This document shows positions 1 to 10,636 of a stretch of DNA of 64,000 nucleotides, in pieces. A model generated the notes under the pieces. It did not search any database, had not been told where the DNA came from, and was given only the letters and a program-made list of their open reading frames with translations. Made by a program: the position numbers and the translations under genes. Within the stretch, counting starts at the first letter, position 1. Every line of letters starts with the position of its first letter. The DNA is taken from NCBI RefSeq assembly GCF_000013645.1, contig NC_007951.1, positions 1,798,001 through 1,862,000 on the forward strand. Direction: 5' to 3'. This DNA comes from Paraburkholderia xenovorans LB400 (GTDB taxonomy: Bacteria; Pseudomonadota; Gammaproteobacteria; Burkholderiales; Burkholderiaceae).

Positions 1-2232
1 TTCGACGAATTCGACGATCTGCAACCGTCCGACGTGCTGGTCGCCGTATCCGATCTCGCGGCGGCCGGCCCCCTGATCGACGCCGTGTTCGGCACCACGC
101 CGCCCGGCGACACGCGCCGCATTCCGTATCGGATCACCGGCTTGCCGCCGTCGCAGGCCAATCCGGTCGCGCGGTTGCTGCTCGATTGGCTGGCCTTGCC
201 CGAGCGCAGCGTGGGCGCGCCGGACCTGATCGAATGGTTGCGCGTCGACGCCATTGCCGTGCGTTACGGGATCGACGCGAGTTCGCTCGAAGCCGCACAG
301 GAATGGCTGGCCGCGGCCGGCGCGCGTCGCGGGCTCGCACCGGTGGAGCCGACTGGCGAACATGTGCCGATCGCGCGTCATACGTTGGCGGATGCGCTTA
401 CGCGTCTGTATCTCGGCTACGCCATGCCGGACGGCGGCGAACCGGTCGACGCGTGGCTGCCGGTCGAAGGCGCCGACGGCGCGGATGCCGAACTGCTCGG
501 CCGCCTGTCGCGTTTCGTGGACGACATCGACAGCTTCGCGGCGAATTGCGCGGTCGAACGCACGCCTGCCGAATGGACCCAACTGCTGCTCGACACGCTC
601 GCGCAGTGTTTCGACGGTGGCGTCGAATTCGCCGATTCGCTCGCCGCCGTGCGCGACGCGATCGACAAAATGGGCGACGCAATGCAAGCCGGCGCGCAAG
701 AGATCGCGATGCCCGCCGCGGTGGTGCGCGGTGCGCTGACCGAAGCGCTCGACGACCCGGCGCGCGGCGGCGTGCCCTGGGGCAGCGTGACGTTTTCGTC
801 GTTGACCAGTTTGCGCGGCTTGCCGTATCGCGTGGTGTGCCTGCTCGGCATGGACGACGGTGTGCTGCCGAGCCTCGCGCGCGCCGACGAGTTCGATCTG
901 ATGGCCGCGTTCGGCAAAGCCGGCGACCGCCAGCGGCGCGACGACGAACGCAATCTGTTCCTCGATCTGCTGCTCGCCGCGCGCGATCGCCTCTTCATTG
1001 CTTATACGGGCCGCAGCATTCGCGACAACGCGCCGTTGCCGCCGGCCGCGCTGGTCGATGAACTGCTCGACCATCTTGCGCAGGTGTCGGCGGGCGAGGG
1101 CGCGAGTCCGGCCGAAGTCGAGAGCGCGCGGCATGCGTTCATTGTCGATCATCCGTTGCAGGCGTTCGCATCGGACTATTTCTCGCCGCAATCCGGTCTC
1201 TTCAGCTACGACGCGGATCGCGCCGAACTGGCCACGCTACTGGCCGCGCCCGCCCATCCCGCTGCCGCGCCTTTCTTCGATCGACCCTTGCCGCCTGAAG
1301 AGCCGGCGCCGATCGCCTTCGACGAATTCGTGCGCTTCTGGCGTCATCCCGCGCGGGCGTTGTTGCGCGACCGGCTGGGCATCGTGTTGTCGGACGCACA
1401 GGGCGAATTGCTCGACACCGAGCCGTTCGAACTGGATTACGCCGGGCGCGATGCATTGGCGGATCGTCTTCTGCCAGTCCTGCTCGGCGCCGATACGGAC
1501 GACAACGTCATCTTCGAACGCGTACGCCGCGTGGCGGCGGCCAGCCCGGAATTGCCGGGCGGCGCGACCGGCGCGGTGTGGCGCGCGCGTGAGCTCGGCG
1601 CGTTGCGCCAGCTCGCCGACAGCGTGCGCCGCGAAGTGGCTTCGGGTGTCGAGCGTTTGCCGTTCGTGCTCGACATCGCACCGCGCTGGCCCGAGAACAC
1701 GGAGATTGCCGGCCCGCTTTTCGGCCCGCATGACGCGCTGCTGCGGCAAGCCGCACAAACGCCGCTGCAACTGCACGGCAGTCTGAATCTGCTTACCGAA
1801 ACAGGACAAGTGATTTTCCGCTACGCCAAACCTACCGCACGCGACTATCTGTCGGCGTGGCTCGCGCATCTGGTGTATTGCGCCGCACGGCCGGACGGTC
1901 CGCGCCGCACCGTATGGCATGGCAGCGGCGAGAGCTTCGAGCTCACGCCGGTCGCCGCGCCGCTCGACGAACTGGCGCCGCTTGCCGCGTTGTTCAAGGC
2001 AGGGCGCATGCTGCCGTTGCGCTTTTTCCCGAAGAGCGCGTGGACCCGGGTCAGCGAAAGCGAATCCGCGGCGCTGGGCGTCTGGATCAACGACCGCGTG
2101 CGCGGCGAGTCCGACGACCCCGCGTTGCGCATCGCCTTGCGCGGCACGCCGCTCACGCTCGAAGAACCGTTCGGCAGTCTCGCCGCGATCGTGTTCAAGC
2201 CGCTCATCCAGCATCTGCGGAGCGCGTCATGA
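1..2232 (+). CDS. recC: RecBCD exonuclease V subunit RecC (C-terminal part; start lies before the window)
   Basis: The frame is open from the first base, so the window holds only the last 743 residues; full-length RecC proteins exceed 1000. RecC is the scaffold subunit of the RecBCD helicase-nuclease, which resects double-strand breaks and recognises Chi. Visible are the helicase-like second domain (FSSLTSLRGLPYRVVCLLGM near residue 265 of the fragment, as in UvrD-type domain 2) and the inactivated nuclease-like C-terminal part. The stop overlaps the recB start (ATGA), indicating translational coupling. Identity rests on family resemblance and on the recB-recD context, which leaves little doubt. 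Confidence 0.95.
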   Translation, partial: FDEFDDLQPSDVLVAVSDLAAAGPLIDAVFGTTPPGDTRRIPYRITGLPPSQANPVARLLLDWLALPERSVGAPDLIEWLRVDAIAVRYGIDASSLEAAQEWLAAAGARRGLAPVEPTGEHVPIARHTLADALTRLYLGYAMPDGGEPVDAWLPVEGADGADAELLGRLSRFVDDIDSFAANCAVERTPAEWTQLLLDTLAQCFDGGVEFADSLAAVRDAIDKMGDAMQAGAQEIAMPAAVVRGALTEALDDPARGGVPWGSVTFSSLTSLRGLPYRVVCLLGMDDGVLPSLARADEFDLMAAFGKAGDRQRRDDERNLFLDLLLAARDRLFIAYTGRSIRDNAPLPPAALVDELLDHLAQVSAGEGASPAEVESARHAFIVDHPLQAFASDYFSPQSGLFSYDADRAELATLLAAPAHPAAAPFFDRPLPPEEPAPIAFDEFVRFWRHPARALLRDRLGIVLSDAQGELLDTEPFELDYAGRDALADRLLPVLLGADTDDNVIFERVRRVAAASPELPGGATGAVWRARELGALRQLADSVRREVASGVERLPFVLDIAPRWPENTEIAGPLFGPHDALLRQAAQTPLQLHGSLNLLTETGQVIFRYAKPTARDYLSAWLAHLVYCAARPDGPRRTVWHGSGESFELTPVAAPLDELAPLAALFKAGRMLPLRFFPKSAWTRVSESESAALGVWINDRVRGESDDPALRIALRGTPLTLEEPFGSLAAIVFKPLIQHLRSAS

Positions 2233-5200
2233 GCGGGGGCAAGCGGAGTTACGCGCTGGTGGCCGAGGAACTCGACGTCTTCGCCTGTTCGCTCGACGGC
2301 GTGAATCAGATCGAGGCTTCGGCGGGCACCGGCAAGACCTGGAATATTTGCGCGTTGTACGTGCGGCTGCTGCTCGAAAAGAACCTGAATGCGGATCAGA
2401 TCCTGGTCGTCACGTTCACGAAGGCGGCGACCGCGGAATTGCACGAGCGCATTCGCAGCCGTCTCGCCGAACTGCACCGTGCGATCGAAATGGACGACGA
2501 CGGCGGCGATCCGTTCATCGGCCGTCTCTTTGAAACGACGCTGGCGCCGGAGCGCGGCATCGGGCGCGAGTCCGCCTTGAAGGTGGTGCGGCGTGCGCTG
2601 CGCACCTTCGATCAGGCGGCGATCCACACCATTCACGCATTCTGTCAGCGCGCGTTGCAGGAAGCGCCGTTTGCCGCGGCCATGCCGTTCGCTTTTGAAA
2701 TGGAAGCCGACGACGCGGCCTTGCGCTTCGAAATGGCGGCTGATTTCTGGCGCGAGCAGGTGGAGCCGGTGGCGCATGCGCATCCTGCATTTGCCGCGTG
2801 GCTGGTGGCCAAACGCGCCGGTCCCGCTTCACTCGACGAGCAACTCGCGCGGCGTCTGAAAAAGCCGTTGGCGCAGTTGCGCTGGGGCACGCTCGACACG
2901 AGCGGCAATGGCGCGGATCCGCAAGCCGGTTTCGACGCGGCCTGCGCGCTCTGGCATGCGGAGCGCGACACGATCGTCAGTTTGCTGGCCGAGGCGCAGG
3001 AGCGCTTGAGCAAGACTTCGCACAAGCCCGATCATGTGAGCGCCGCCATCGCCGCATGGACCGAATACTTCGCGCAGGGCGACTGCCATGCGCCGCCGCC
3101 GAAAGCGGCGTTGAAGCTGACGGCTTCGGCCTTGAAGAAGGCCACCAAGGTGAAGTTCGAGCCGCCCGTGCATGCGTTCTTCGAACACGCTGAAGCGCTG
3201 GCGGCGGCCGTGGTCGCGGCCGAAGCCGCGCAACGCGCGCGCTGGCTCTCGCTCGTACAGACCTGGCTCGACTACGCACCCGCCGAACTGGTGGCACGCA
3301 AGCGCACGCGCCGGGTCGTGTCGTTCGACGATCTGCTGTCCAACCTGTATCGCGCGCTCGCCGCGCACCCCTGGCTTGCCGACGCTCTGCGCGCGCGTTA
3401 TCCGGCTGCGCTGATCGACGAGTTTCAGGACACCGATCCGCTGCAGTTCGCGATCTTCAGCCGCATCTTCGCGCCGGCCGGCCCGCTGTTTCTGGTCGGC
3501 GATCCGAAGCAGGCGATCTACAGTTTTCGCGCGGCGGATCTGCATACCTATCTGGCGGCGCGCGAGGCGGCATCGGCGTGCTACACGCTGGCTGTCAATC
3601 AGCGCTCGACCGCGCCCATCGTCGAGGCATGCAACCGGCTCTTCGAAGCCAATCCTCACGCATTCGTGCTGGACGGTCTCGACTATCAGCCGGTGCGTGC
3701 GGGCGAACGGCGCAGGCCACCGTTCTCCGACCCGCAGGCGAGCGCCGGCGACTTCCGTATCTGGACCTTGCCGCAGGGCGACGCCGCATTGAACAAGCGC
3801 GAGGCTCAGCGCGAAGCGAGCGAGGCGTGCGCCGCCGAGATCGTGCGCCTGCTGCGCGGCGCGCGCGAGGGCACGGTGACGATCGGCGACGTGCCGCTCG
3901 CGCCGGGCAACATCGCCGTGCTGGTGCAAACGCACAAGCAGGGCAGTCTGATCAAACGCGTGCTGGCCGCGTGGGGTGTCGGCAGCGTGGAACTGGCGCA
4001 GGCGTCGGTGTTCGCCACGCCCGACGCCGAGCAGATCGAACGCGTCCTCGCCGCGGTCGATACGCCGGGCGATCTGCGCCGTTTGCGCGCCGCGCTGGCA
4101 ACGGACTGGCTGGGTCTCGACGCCGCCGCGCTGTGGCGTCTCGAGCAGGTGGCCGACGCGCCGTCGCCCGCCGACGACCCCGCGCACGCCGCCGACGCGA
4201 TGGGCTGGGTCGAACGTTTTTCGCGTTACCGCACGCTGTGGCATGAGCGCGGCTTCGCGGTAATGTGGCGCACGCTGATGCGTGAGCTGCGCGTCGCGCA
4301 ACGGCTGGTTGCCGGACCGGACGGCGAGCGTCGTCTGACAAACGTGAACCACCTGGCCGAACTCGTGCAGGCGCGCGCCGCGACGCAACCGGGCATTGCG
4401 CCGACCTTGCGCTGGCTCGCCGCGCAACGCACCCAGGGCGGTGGCGAAGAGGCGCAATTGCGCCTCGAATCGGATCGCAACCTCGTGCAGATCGTGACGG
4501 TCCACAAATCGAAAGGGCTCGAATATGCGGTGGTGTTCTGTCCGTTCCTGAACGACGGCGCGTTGCGCGAGCCGCCGTCGTCCGGCTTGCCGGATGCGCG
4601 CGAGTATCACGACGAAACAGGCACCGCGGTGCTGCACTACGGTTGCGACGACGAAGAGGCCGAGCATGCGTCGCGCTACGCGGTGCGCGAGCAGGCGGCG
4701 GAGCGGGCGCGGCTCGTCTACGTGGCGTTGACGCGCGCGGTGTATCGCTGCTATCTGGTCGCCGGCACGTATCAGTCGTCGCGCTCCACCAGGGAATCGC
4801 GCCGCAGCGTGCTGAACTGGCTGGTGGGCGGCAGCGGTCACGGTTTCGACGACTGGCTCGCCGAGCCGCCCGACGAAGCCGCGTTGTCGGCGCGCTGGCA
4901 GGCGCTGGCGGGCGGGCCGATCACGCTGCAGCCATTGCCGAAGCCCGAGCGCCGCGTGCCGCTGGAAAGCCTGCAGGACCGCAGCGCGCATATGCAGGCG
5001 CGGGCCAATCGCAGGCCGCTGCGCGATCAGTGGCGCATGGCGAGTTTCAGCGGCCTGATCGCCGCGGGCAGTAAAGCTGATGAAGCGCACACGCCGGTGG
5101 AAGAAGTGCGCCCCGATCACGACGAAATTGCCGATGTGCTCGTGGTCACGCCCGCGCCTGCACCGCACCCTCAAGCTCACGCGGAAGACGATATTCTCGC

Positions 5201-5921
5201 GTTCCCGCGCGGCGCGGCGGCGGGCGACTGTCTGCACCGCATGTTCGAACTCGCCGATTTCACCGAGCCCCCTACGTGGACCGACGCCATTCGCGGCGCG
5301 CTGCGCGAGCGTCCGGCGCCGGCTGCGCCTGAGCTCGCCGCGCGCCTGCCCGCGATGATGCACAACCTGCTCCGGGACGTGGTCGCCACCGAACTGCAGC
5401 CTGGCATGAGACTCGCGGATCTGGATCCGCGCCGGCGCTTGAACGAGCTGGAGTTTCTGTTCGCTGCACCGTCGCTGGATTTCCCCGCGTTGCGAGAGCT
5501 GCTGATCGAACACGGCTACCCCGACGTCGCACTGGAACCCGGCGTGTTGCGCGGGTTCGTCAAAGGATTTATCGACATGATCGTCGAGCACGACGGACGT
5601 TTCTGGATCGTCGACTGGAAGTCGAACCATCTGGGCGACACGGCCGCCGACTACGCCGCCGCGCCGCTCGAAGCGGCGATGGCGAGTCACGCGTATCACC
5701 TGCAGGCGCTGCTTTATACGGTCGCATTGCATCGTTACCTGAAAACGCGGGTGCGCGATTATTCGTACGACACGCATATCGGCGGCTATCTGTATCTGTT
5801 CGTGCGCGGCGTGCGTCCGCATTGGCACGACGCCGAAGGACCGGCGGGCGTGCACAGGCGGCGGCCGGCATTCGAGCTGGTCGCGCTGCTCGATGCGGCC
5901 ATGATCGGAGGTGTCGCATGA
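2229..5921 (+). CDS. recB: RecBCD exonuclease V subunit RecB, helicase-nuclease
   Basis: RecB (1230 residues) is the 3'-5' helicase and the nuclease of RecBCD. Superfamily 1 helicase motifs are in order: Walker A ASAGTGKT (about residues 30-37), Walker B LIDEFQDTD, the motif III-like VGDPKQAIYSFR, VHKSKGLEY and VYVALTRA. The C-terminal nuclease domain has a conserved His (GDCLHRMFE), GFIDMI, VDWKSN and a QALLY motif, matching the D-DxK-QxxxY nuclease signature, so both activities look intact. The reading frame is open upstream, but the ATG overlapping the recC stop gives the family N-terminus. It overlaps recD by 4 bases. Confidence 0.97.
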   Translation: MSGGKRSYALVAEELDVFACSLDGVNQIEASAGTGKTWNICALYVRLLLEKNLNADQILVVTFTKAATAELHERIRSRLAELHRAIEMDDDGGDPFIGRLFETTLAPERGIGRESALKVVRRALRTFDQAAIHTIHAFCQRALQEAPFAAAMPFAFEMEADDAALRFEMAADFWREQVEPVAHAHPAFAAWLVAKRAGPASLDEQLARRLKKPLAQLRWGTLDTSGNGADPQAGFDAACALWHAERDTIVSLLAEAQERLSKTSHKPDHVSAAIAAWTEYFAQGDCHAPPPKAALKLTASALKKATKVKFEPPVHAFFEHAEALAAAVVAAEAAQRARWLSLVQTWLDYAPAELVARKRTRRVVSFDDLLSNLYRALAAHPWLADALRARYPAALIDEFQDTDPLQFAIFSRIFAPAGPLFLVGDPKQAIYSFRAADLHTYLAAREAASACYTLAVNQRSTAPIVEACNRLFEANPHAFVLDGLDYQPVRAGERRRPPFSDPQASAGDFRIWTLPQGDAALNKREAQREASEACAAEIVRLLRGAREGTVTIGDVPLAPGNIAVLVQTHKQGSLIKRVLAAWGVGSVELAQASVFATPDAEQIERVLAAVDTPGDLRRLRAALATDWLGLDAAALWRLEQVADAPSPADDPAHAADAMGWVERFSRYRTLWHERGFAVMWRTLMRELRVAQRLVAGPDGERRLTNVNHLAELVQARAATQPGIAPTLRWLAAQRTQGGGEEAQLRLESDRNLVQIVTVHKSKGLEYAVVFCPFLNDGALREPPSSGLPDAREYHDETGTAVLHYGCDDEEAEHASRYAVREQAAERARLVYVALTRAVYRCYLVAGTYQSSRSTRESRRSVLNWLVGGSGHGFDDWLAEPPDEAALSARWQALAGGPITLQPLPKPERRVPLESLQDRSAHMQARANRRPLRDQWRMASFSGLIAAGSKADEAHTPVEEVRPDHDEIADVLVVTPAPAPHPQAHAEDDILAFPRGAAAGDCLHRMFELADFTEPPTWTDAIRGALRERPAPAAPELAARLPAMMHNLLRDVVATELQPGMRLADLDPRRRLNELEFLFAAPSLDFPALRELLIEHGYPDVALEPGVLRGFVKGFIDMIVEHDGRFWIVDWKSNHLGDTAADYAAAPLEAAMASHAYHLQALLYTVALHRYLKTRVRDYSYDTHIGGYLYLFVRGVRPHWHDAEGPAGVHRRRPAFELVALLDAAMIGGVA

Positions 5922-8032
5922 GCACGTTCGAACAGAGCGCATCCGCGCCGCCCGAGCTCGACGATATCGGCGTGAATTTGCCAGCGCCGGCCGATTTCAG
6001 CACCGCGCTCGCGGAAGGTTTCGCGCGTCGCATCGGCACGCTGGCGCGGCGCGGCGGTGCATCGGCGGAGGCGGTCAAGTGGGCGGCGCGGGGCGCGTTC
6101 GCCGCGAGCCGCGCAACGGCCGAGGGCCATGTGTGCGTGCCGCTCGCGTTGCTGGCGCGGCGCTTCGAGGCATCGGGCGCCGAAGTGCGCGCGGCGCTGT
6201 TCGCAAGCGGCATGGCGAGCGACGGCTCGCAAAGCGCGGCAGCGTTGCGGCCGCTGGTGGTGGATGGGCAAGGGCGGTTGTATCTGGCTCGCTATTACGA
6301 CTACGAGCGGCGGCTTGCGCGCGCGCTGGTCGCGCATGCTGGAGCGGGGGTCGGTACTCGCGCCGCTCCCGGTGCTGAAGCAGGCGGCAACGCGCAGACT
6401 TTGCACGAGCGCCTGCTGCGCTACTTCGGCACGCCGAAAGACAATGAAGTGGACTGGCAACGTGTCGCGGCGGTCATGGCGCTGTCGGGACAACTTACTA
6501 TCGTCAGCGGCGGACCCGGTACCGGCAAGACCACCACCGTGGTCGGCGTGCTTGCCTGCCTGCTCGATGCGCGCGCGGATCTGCGAATCGCACTGGGGGC
6601 GCCCACGGGCAAAGCGGCACAACGCATGCAGGAGGCCTTGCTCGCGCGTGCCGGCGATCTGCCGCCCGAACTCGCCGCGCGTTTGCCGCAGACGTCGTAC
6701 ACGTTGCATCGTCTGCTCGGTTCCGGACCGGGCGGGCGCTTCCGGCATCATCGGGACAATCCGCTGCCTTACGATGTCGTGGTGATCGACGAGGCGTCGA
6801 TGATCGACGTCGCGATGGCCGCGCATCTGCTCGACGCCCTTGCACCGCAGACGCGTCTCGTGATGCTGGGCGACAAGGACCAGCTGGCCGCGGTCGAAGC
6901 CGGCGCGGTGTTCGCCGAACTCAGCGCGCGTCCGGCGTTCACGCAAGAGGGTGTGCGGCGGCTCGCGGAGGCGCTCGGTATCGACGAAACACGGCTGACG
7001 CAGGCGTTGCCGCACGCGTCGCGCAGCCTGGGCGAAGAGCAGGCCGGTTCTTTCCCGCAGTCCAATGCGCCGCACGGTTTCGAAGCGCGGCCCGACGATC
7101 TGTTCGCCTATGCCGACTCGCCGGAGGTTTTTAATGAACCGCTCGCGGGTGAGCTTTCTGAAGGCGCCGCGTCATCGCCCGGTCCGGCACCGCACGCGCT
7201 GAACCCGCTCGCCGACTGCGTCGTCTGGCTCGAACGTAACTATCGGTTCGGTCTCGAATCGCCGATCGGCCGGCTGTCACTCGCGATCCGCAACGGCTCG
7301 TCGAGCGCGGCGCTCGACGTCCTGCGCATCGATCCCGCGGAATCTTGCGCAGCGGCGCTTTACGAAGACACCCATGCAACGCTTGCCGAGCGCACCGTCG
7401 CGCGTCTTGCCGCAGGCTTCGCGCCCTACGCCGACGCGCTGGCCGCGGCGCTCGCAGCCGACACGCCCGACCCGTTGCCGCTTTTCGACGCGTTGAACCG
7501 TTTCCGCATTCTGTGCGCGACCCGTTCGGGGCCGCGCGGCGTCGATCAGGTGAATGCGGCGATGGCGGCGCAGGTGCGGCGCTCGGCCGGTGTGACGCTG
7601 GCAGTGGGCGCGCAGTGGTTCGCCGGGCGTCCCGTGATGGTGACGCGCAACGACTATGCACTGGGTCTCTTCAACGGCGACATCGGCATTGCGCTGCCGG
7701 GCGCGAGCGGCGCGTTGCGCGTGCATTTCCGTACCGGCGACGGCGGCTTGCGGGCGGTATCGCCGGCGGCGCTTCCGCCGCACGACACCGCATTTGCGCT
7801 CACGGTTCACAAGTCGCAGGGCTCGGAGTTCGAGCACGCGGTGCTAATGCTGCCGTCGGCGTTCAGCCGGGTGTTGTCGCGCGAGCTGGTGTACACGGCG
7901 ATCACTCGCGCGCGCGAGCGGGTGGAAGTGGTCGGCGCTCGCGCCGTGCTGGCGCAGGCCATTGCCACGCCGACCCAGCGCGATTCGGGATTGGCCGCGC
8001 GAATAGCGGAGGCGTGGCACGGCGCTGAATAG
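5918..8032 (+). CDS. recD: RecBCD exonuclease V subunit RecD, 5'-3' helicase
   Basis: RecD (704 residues) is the fast 5'-3' helicase of RecBCD. Walker A GGPGTGKTTT lies near residue 198, followed by VVIDEASMID (Walker B), LGDKDQLAAVEAG, and the C-terminal motifs TVHKSQGSEF and VYTAITRARE. The ATG at the recB stop (ATGA) was chosen because upstream extension runs deep into recB. The stretch between GAVFAEL and the second motor domain (about residues 335-430) is long and low in conservation, as is common in betaproteobacterial RecD. It is the last gene of the recCBD operon; the next gene is on the opposite strand. Confidence 0.96.
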   Translation: MSTFEQSASAPPELDDIGVNLPAPADFSTALAEGFARRIGTLARRGGASAEAVKWAARGAFAASRATAEGHVCVPLALLARRFEASGAEVRAALFASGMASDGSQSAAALRPLVVDGQGRLYLARYYDYERRLARALVAHAGAGVGTRAAPGAEAGGNAQTLHERLLRYFGTPKDNEVDWQRVAAVMALSGQLTIVSGGPGTGKTTTVVGVLACLLDARADLRIALGAPTGKAAQRMQEALLARAGDLPPELAARLPQTSYTLHRLLGSGPGGRFRHHRDNPLPYDVVVIDEASMIDVAMAAHLLDALAPQTRLVMLGDKDQLAAVEAGAVFAELSARPAFTQEGVRRLAEALGIDETRLTQALPHASRSLGEEQAGSFPQSNAPHGFEARPDDLFAYADSPEVFNEPLAGELSEGAASSPGPAPHALNPLADCVVWLERNYRFGLESPIGRLSLAIRNGSSSAALDVLRIDPAESCAAALYEDTHATLAERTVARLAAGFAPYADALAAALAADTPDPLPLFDALNRFRILCATRSGPRGVDQVNAAMAAQVRRSAGVTLAVGAQWFAGRPVMVTRNDYALGLFNGDIGIALPGASGALRVHFRTGDGGLRAVSPAALPPHDTAFALTVHKSQGSEFEHAVLMLPSAFSRVLSRELVYTAITRARERVEVVGARAVLAQAIATPTQRDSGLAARIAEAWHGAE

Positions 8033-8119
8033 CACGATGTGGGAGCCAGGCGCGTTGCCGGCAGGCCTGCTAGCTAAATGAGCAGCATGGCAGAACGCCG
8101 CACGGCGCGCGGGCCTCGT

Positions 8120-8761
8120 TCAACCCGCCACCCCGCCCGACTGCACGCGCGCCTCGACCCGCGCGCGCATGGTCTTTCGATACCACAGCGTCCACAGCGT
8201 CAGGCCGCCGTAAATGCCGTAGCCAATGAACGGGGACACCACGAGGAAGCGCTCGACCGGCCAGGTGAGCGCCATCCACGCACGCAGCGCCGTTTCGCCG
8301 GTCAGGCCGATGCCCCATACCAGCGTCATCAGGCGCATTGCGGCGACCAGCGCCGGGCGCTCCTGCCACAGCGCTTCGAAGCGTGCGGCGCCGCCTTCCA
8401 TTTCGCGGGCAACGGTGGCGCGCGCGAGGTAGAAGATCAGCGGACGGCGCATGGGCAGCGAGCACAGAAACACCACGCCGACCGCGCCGGACACCAGCGA
8501 CTCGCGCAACAGCAGCATGCGCGGACTGCCGCCGAGCGCCATCGCCGCGACCGAGAGTACGATGCCGGCCACCACCATCACGCTCAGCGCGTCGACGCGC
8601 CGGAATCGCACGAGTTCGACCAGACTCCAGACGATCGGCGGCACGGCGGACGCGATCAACGCGCCGGTCTCGCCCAGATGCGGCAACGCGAGCCGGTAAG
8701 CGAGCCACGGCAACAGGAAGTTGACGGCCAGTTCCAGCACAAAACCCGGACGGAGCTTCAT
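8120..8761 (-). CDS. integral membrane protein, VC0807-like
   Basis: The product has 213 residues and about five or six hydrophobic segments (near residues 8-25, 35-50, 58-75, 88-105, 140-160 and 172-192). An Arg-rich loop and a charged central loop (AREMEGGAARFEALWQ) separate them. It resembles the poorly characterised VC0807-type membrane proteins; no transport or enzyme motif is visible and no function is assigned. It converges with recD and is divergent from arfB, with about 150 bases between the two starts. The family assignment is from memory and moderate; the coding call is firm. Confidence 0.85.
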   Translation of the reverse strand: MKLRPGFVLELAVNFLLPWLAYRLALPHLGETGALIASAVPPIVWSLVELVRFRRVDALSVMVVAGIVLSVAAMALGGSPRMLLLRESLVSGAVGVVFLCSLPMRRPLIFYLARATVAREMEGGAARFEALWQERPALVAAMRLMTLVWGIGLTGETALRAWMALTWPVERFLVVSPFIGYGIYGGLTLWTLWYRKTMRARVEARVQSGGVAG

Positions 8762-8912
8762 GTGAATTTACGCTGTAAGCGAAAAACGCAGTATCGATGA
8801 AGCCACCGCGCCGATGCAAATGGTTTTTCGCACGCGCAAGCGCGCCCGATAGTCCGTAATCGGCGTTGGGGCGCACTGTGTACACTCAAGTCTTCCAGCC
8901 CAATCTCGTGTC

Positions 8913-9317
8913 ATGACATCCCGTTATCCGATCCCACCGAACGAAATCGAACTGACCGCAGTGCGCGCGCAAGGAGCGGGCGGCCAGAACGTCAACAAGG
9001 TGTCGAGCGCCATTCATCTGCGCTTCGACGTGCGCGCTTCGTCATTGCCGGAGGTGTTGAAAATGCGCCTGCTGGCGCTGTCCGATCACCGGCTCACACG
9101 CGACGGCGTCGTGATCATCAAGGCGCAGGAGCATCGGACTCAGGAGATGAACCGGGCGGCGGCGCTGGCGCGGCTCGATGAACTGATCGAAAGCGTCAGC
9201 GTGACGCGCAAACCCCGCTTCGCGACCCGGCCGACGCGCGCGTCGAACCTGCGGCGCCTCGACAGCAAGGCCAAACGCAGCGAGATCAAATCCGGCCGCG
9301 GCCGGGTGGACGATTAG
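8913..9317 (+). CDS. arfB: alternative ribosome-rescue factor / peptidyl-tRNA hydrolase ArfB
   Basis: This 134-residue protein has the class I release-factor catalytic loop GAGGQNVNK (GGQ motif near residue 25) but no codon-recognition domain. It ends in a basic tail ([19 protein letters not shown]), which in ArfB/YaeJ enters the empty mRNA channel. ArfB hydrolyses peptidyl-tRNA on ribosomes stalled without a stop codon. Length and architecture match the family. Its TAG overlaps the stop codon of the convergent EAL-domain gene by two bases. Confidence 0.95.
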   Translation: MTSRYPIPPNEIELTAVRAQGAGGQNVNKVSSAIHLRFDVRASSLPEVLKMRLLALSDHRLTRDGVVIIKAQEHRTQEMNRAAALARLDELIESVSVTRKPRFATRPTRASNLRRLDSKAKRSEIKSGRGRVDD

Positions 9318-10636
9318 CGCTTGCTGCCGCGTCCTGTCGGCGAGCGCGCGTCCGGGGTACTGGCGGTCGGCACGAAGTCGACGCAAAGCACATGAGTGCC
9401 GTCATGCTCGAATGCGAGAGCGGCGGTATAGCAGTCCTGGCCGTCGGCGAGCGAGTAATGCGGGCCCATCATCGCGACCCGCCCCGGCGCGGCGAGCGCG
9501 TGCTTGAAATAGGCCCGGCGCGACCAGTTGCTGCGCGTGTCGGTATACAGCGGCGCGAGCCGCAGCGGCGGCGGCGGCACCGAGGCGGCCGTGACCGAGG
9601 GCAGGGTCTGCTCGCCCTGTCCGTCGGTGATGAACACCCGGCGCGCTTCAGGCAGGTGCCACACCTTTTGCGCGGCCTGGCGCAGATCGCCCGTGGCTTT
9701 GTAAGTCTCGGCGGCGGCGAGTACCGCCTCGGCGAAACCTTCGAAGCCGAGCCGCTGGTGGCCGGCATGCCGGCGTTCGTAGGCCGCGAACTTGCTCCAC
9801 ATCGATTCGATCAGCGCCGGCACTTTCGCGCAGGCCGCCTGCACTGAACTCTTCGGCTGACCGAGCCAGAAGCCCTGCACGAAATCGACATCGGCTTCCA
9901 TCAGGATCATCAGTTCTTCGTCGGTTTCGACGCCTTCGGCCAGCACCAGCGTGCCTGACTGATGGAGCATCGCGATCAGGTGGCTGATCATCGAATCGTC
10001 GCCTTCGCGCCTGCCGGCGCGCGCCACCAGCGAACGGTCGAGCTTGACGATGTCGGGGCGGAAGCGCCACACGCGGTCGAAGTTCGAGAAGCCGGTGCCG
10101 AAGTCGTCGATCGCGATCAGGAAATCGCGCGGCTGCGAGGCGGCGAGCATGCTGGCGACGGCGGATTCGTCGTCCGCGGGCTGTTCGAGCACTTCGATCA
10201 CGATGCGCTCCTGCGGCAGACCGAAGTGCGCCGACAGTTCGTCGATGAACGCACGTTGCGGCCAGCCGGTTTCGAATACCTGTGGACGCGTGTTCAGAAA
10301 CAGCCAGCCGGTGCTGATGCCTTGCTCCATGAAATTGGCCACATGCAGGCAGCGCGCGATCCGGTCGAGCTCGCGGGCGTCGGCGGCCGAACGGGTGCCG
10401 GAAAAGAGCACTTCCGGCGAAACCGGCAGGCCGACCGGATCGAACGCGCGCAGCAGTCCCTCGTAGCCGACGACGCACTGGTGTGTCACCGACAGCACGG
10501 GCTGGAACACGCTGTGCAAAGTCAGCGCGCGCCACGTCGCGGTCCAGCCGGACTCGTGCCGGACAAGATGCGGGAGCAGGCCGCTCAGGGTCAATTCGCT
10601 GACGGATGGCATAAAGGCGGGCAGGAGAGCAGACAT
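9314..10636 (-). CDS. EAL-domain protein, probable cyclic-di-GMP phosphodiesterase
   Basis: The protein has 440 residues. The EAL domain covers about residues 35-270 with the expected landmarks: YEGLLR (EAL replaced by EGL, catalytic Glu kept), [39 protein letters not shown] and QGFWLGQP. Metal- and substrate-binding positions look retained, so c-di-GMP hydrolysis is plausible. The C-terminal region of about 150 residues resembles sensor-type domains following EAL in some Burkholderia proteins, but I cannot name it. There is no signal peptide or membrane segment, so it is probably cytosolic. It stands alone, convergent with arfB. Confidence 0.93.
   Translation of the reverse strand: MSALLPAFMPSVSELTLSGLLPHLVRHESGWTATWRALTLHSVFQPVLSVTHQCVVGYEGLLRAFDPVGLPVSPEVLFSGTRSAADARELDRIARCLHVANFMEQGISTGWLFLNTRPQVFETGWPQRAFIDELSAHFGLPQERIVIEVLEQPADDESAVASMLAASQPRDFLIAIDDFGTGFSNFDRVWRFRPDIVKLDRSLVARAGRREGDDSMISHLIAMLHQSGTLVLAEGVETDEELMILMEADVDFVQGFWLGQPKSSVQAACAKVPALIESMWSKFAAYERRHAGHQRLGFEGFAEAVLAAAETYKATGDLRQAAQKVWHLPEARRVFITDGQGEQTLPSVTAASVPPPPLRLAPLYTDTRSNWSRRAYFKHALAAPGRVAMMGPHYSLADGQDCYTAALAFEHDGTHVLCVDFVPTASTPDARSPTGRGSKR

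Noticed and set aside
2829-5942. A 1037-codon frame antisense to recB
   Set aside because: It overlaps a certain gene, has no recognisable domain, and has shadow-type composition.
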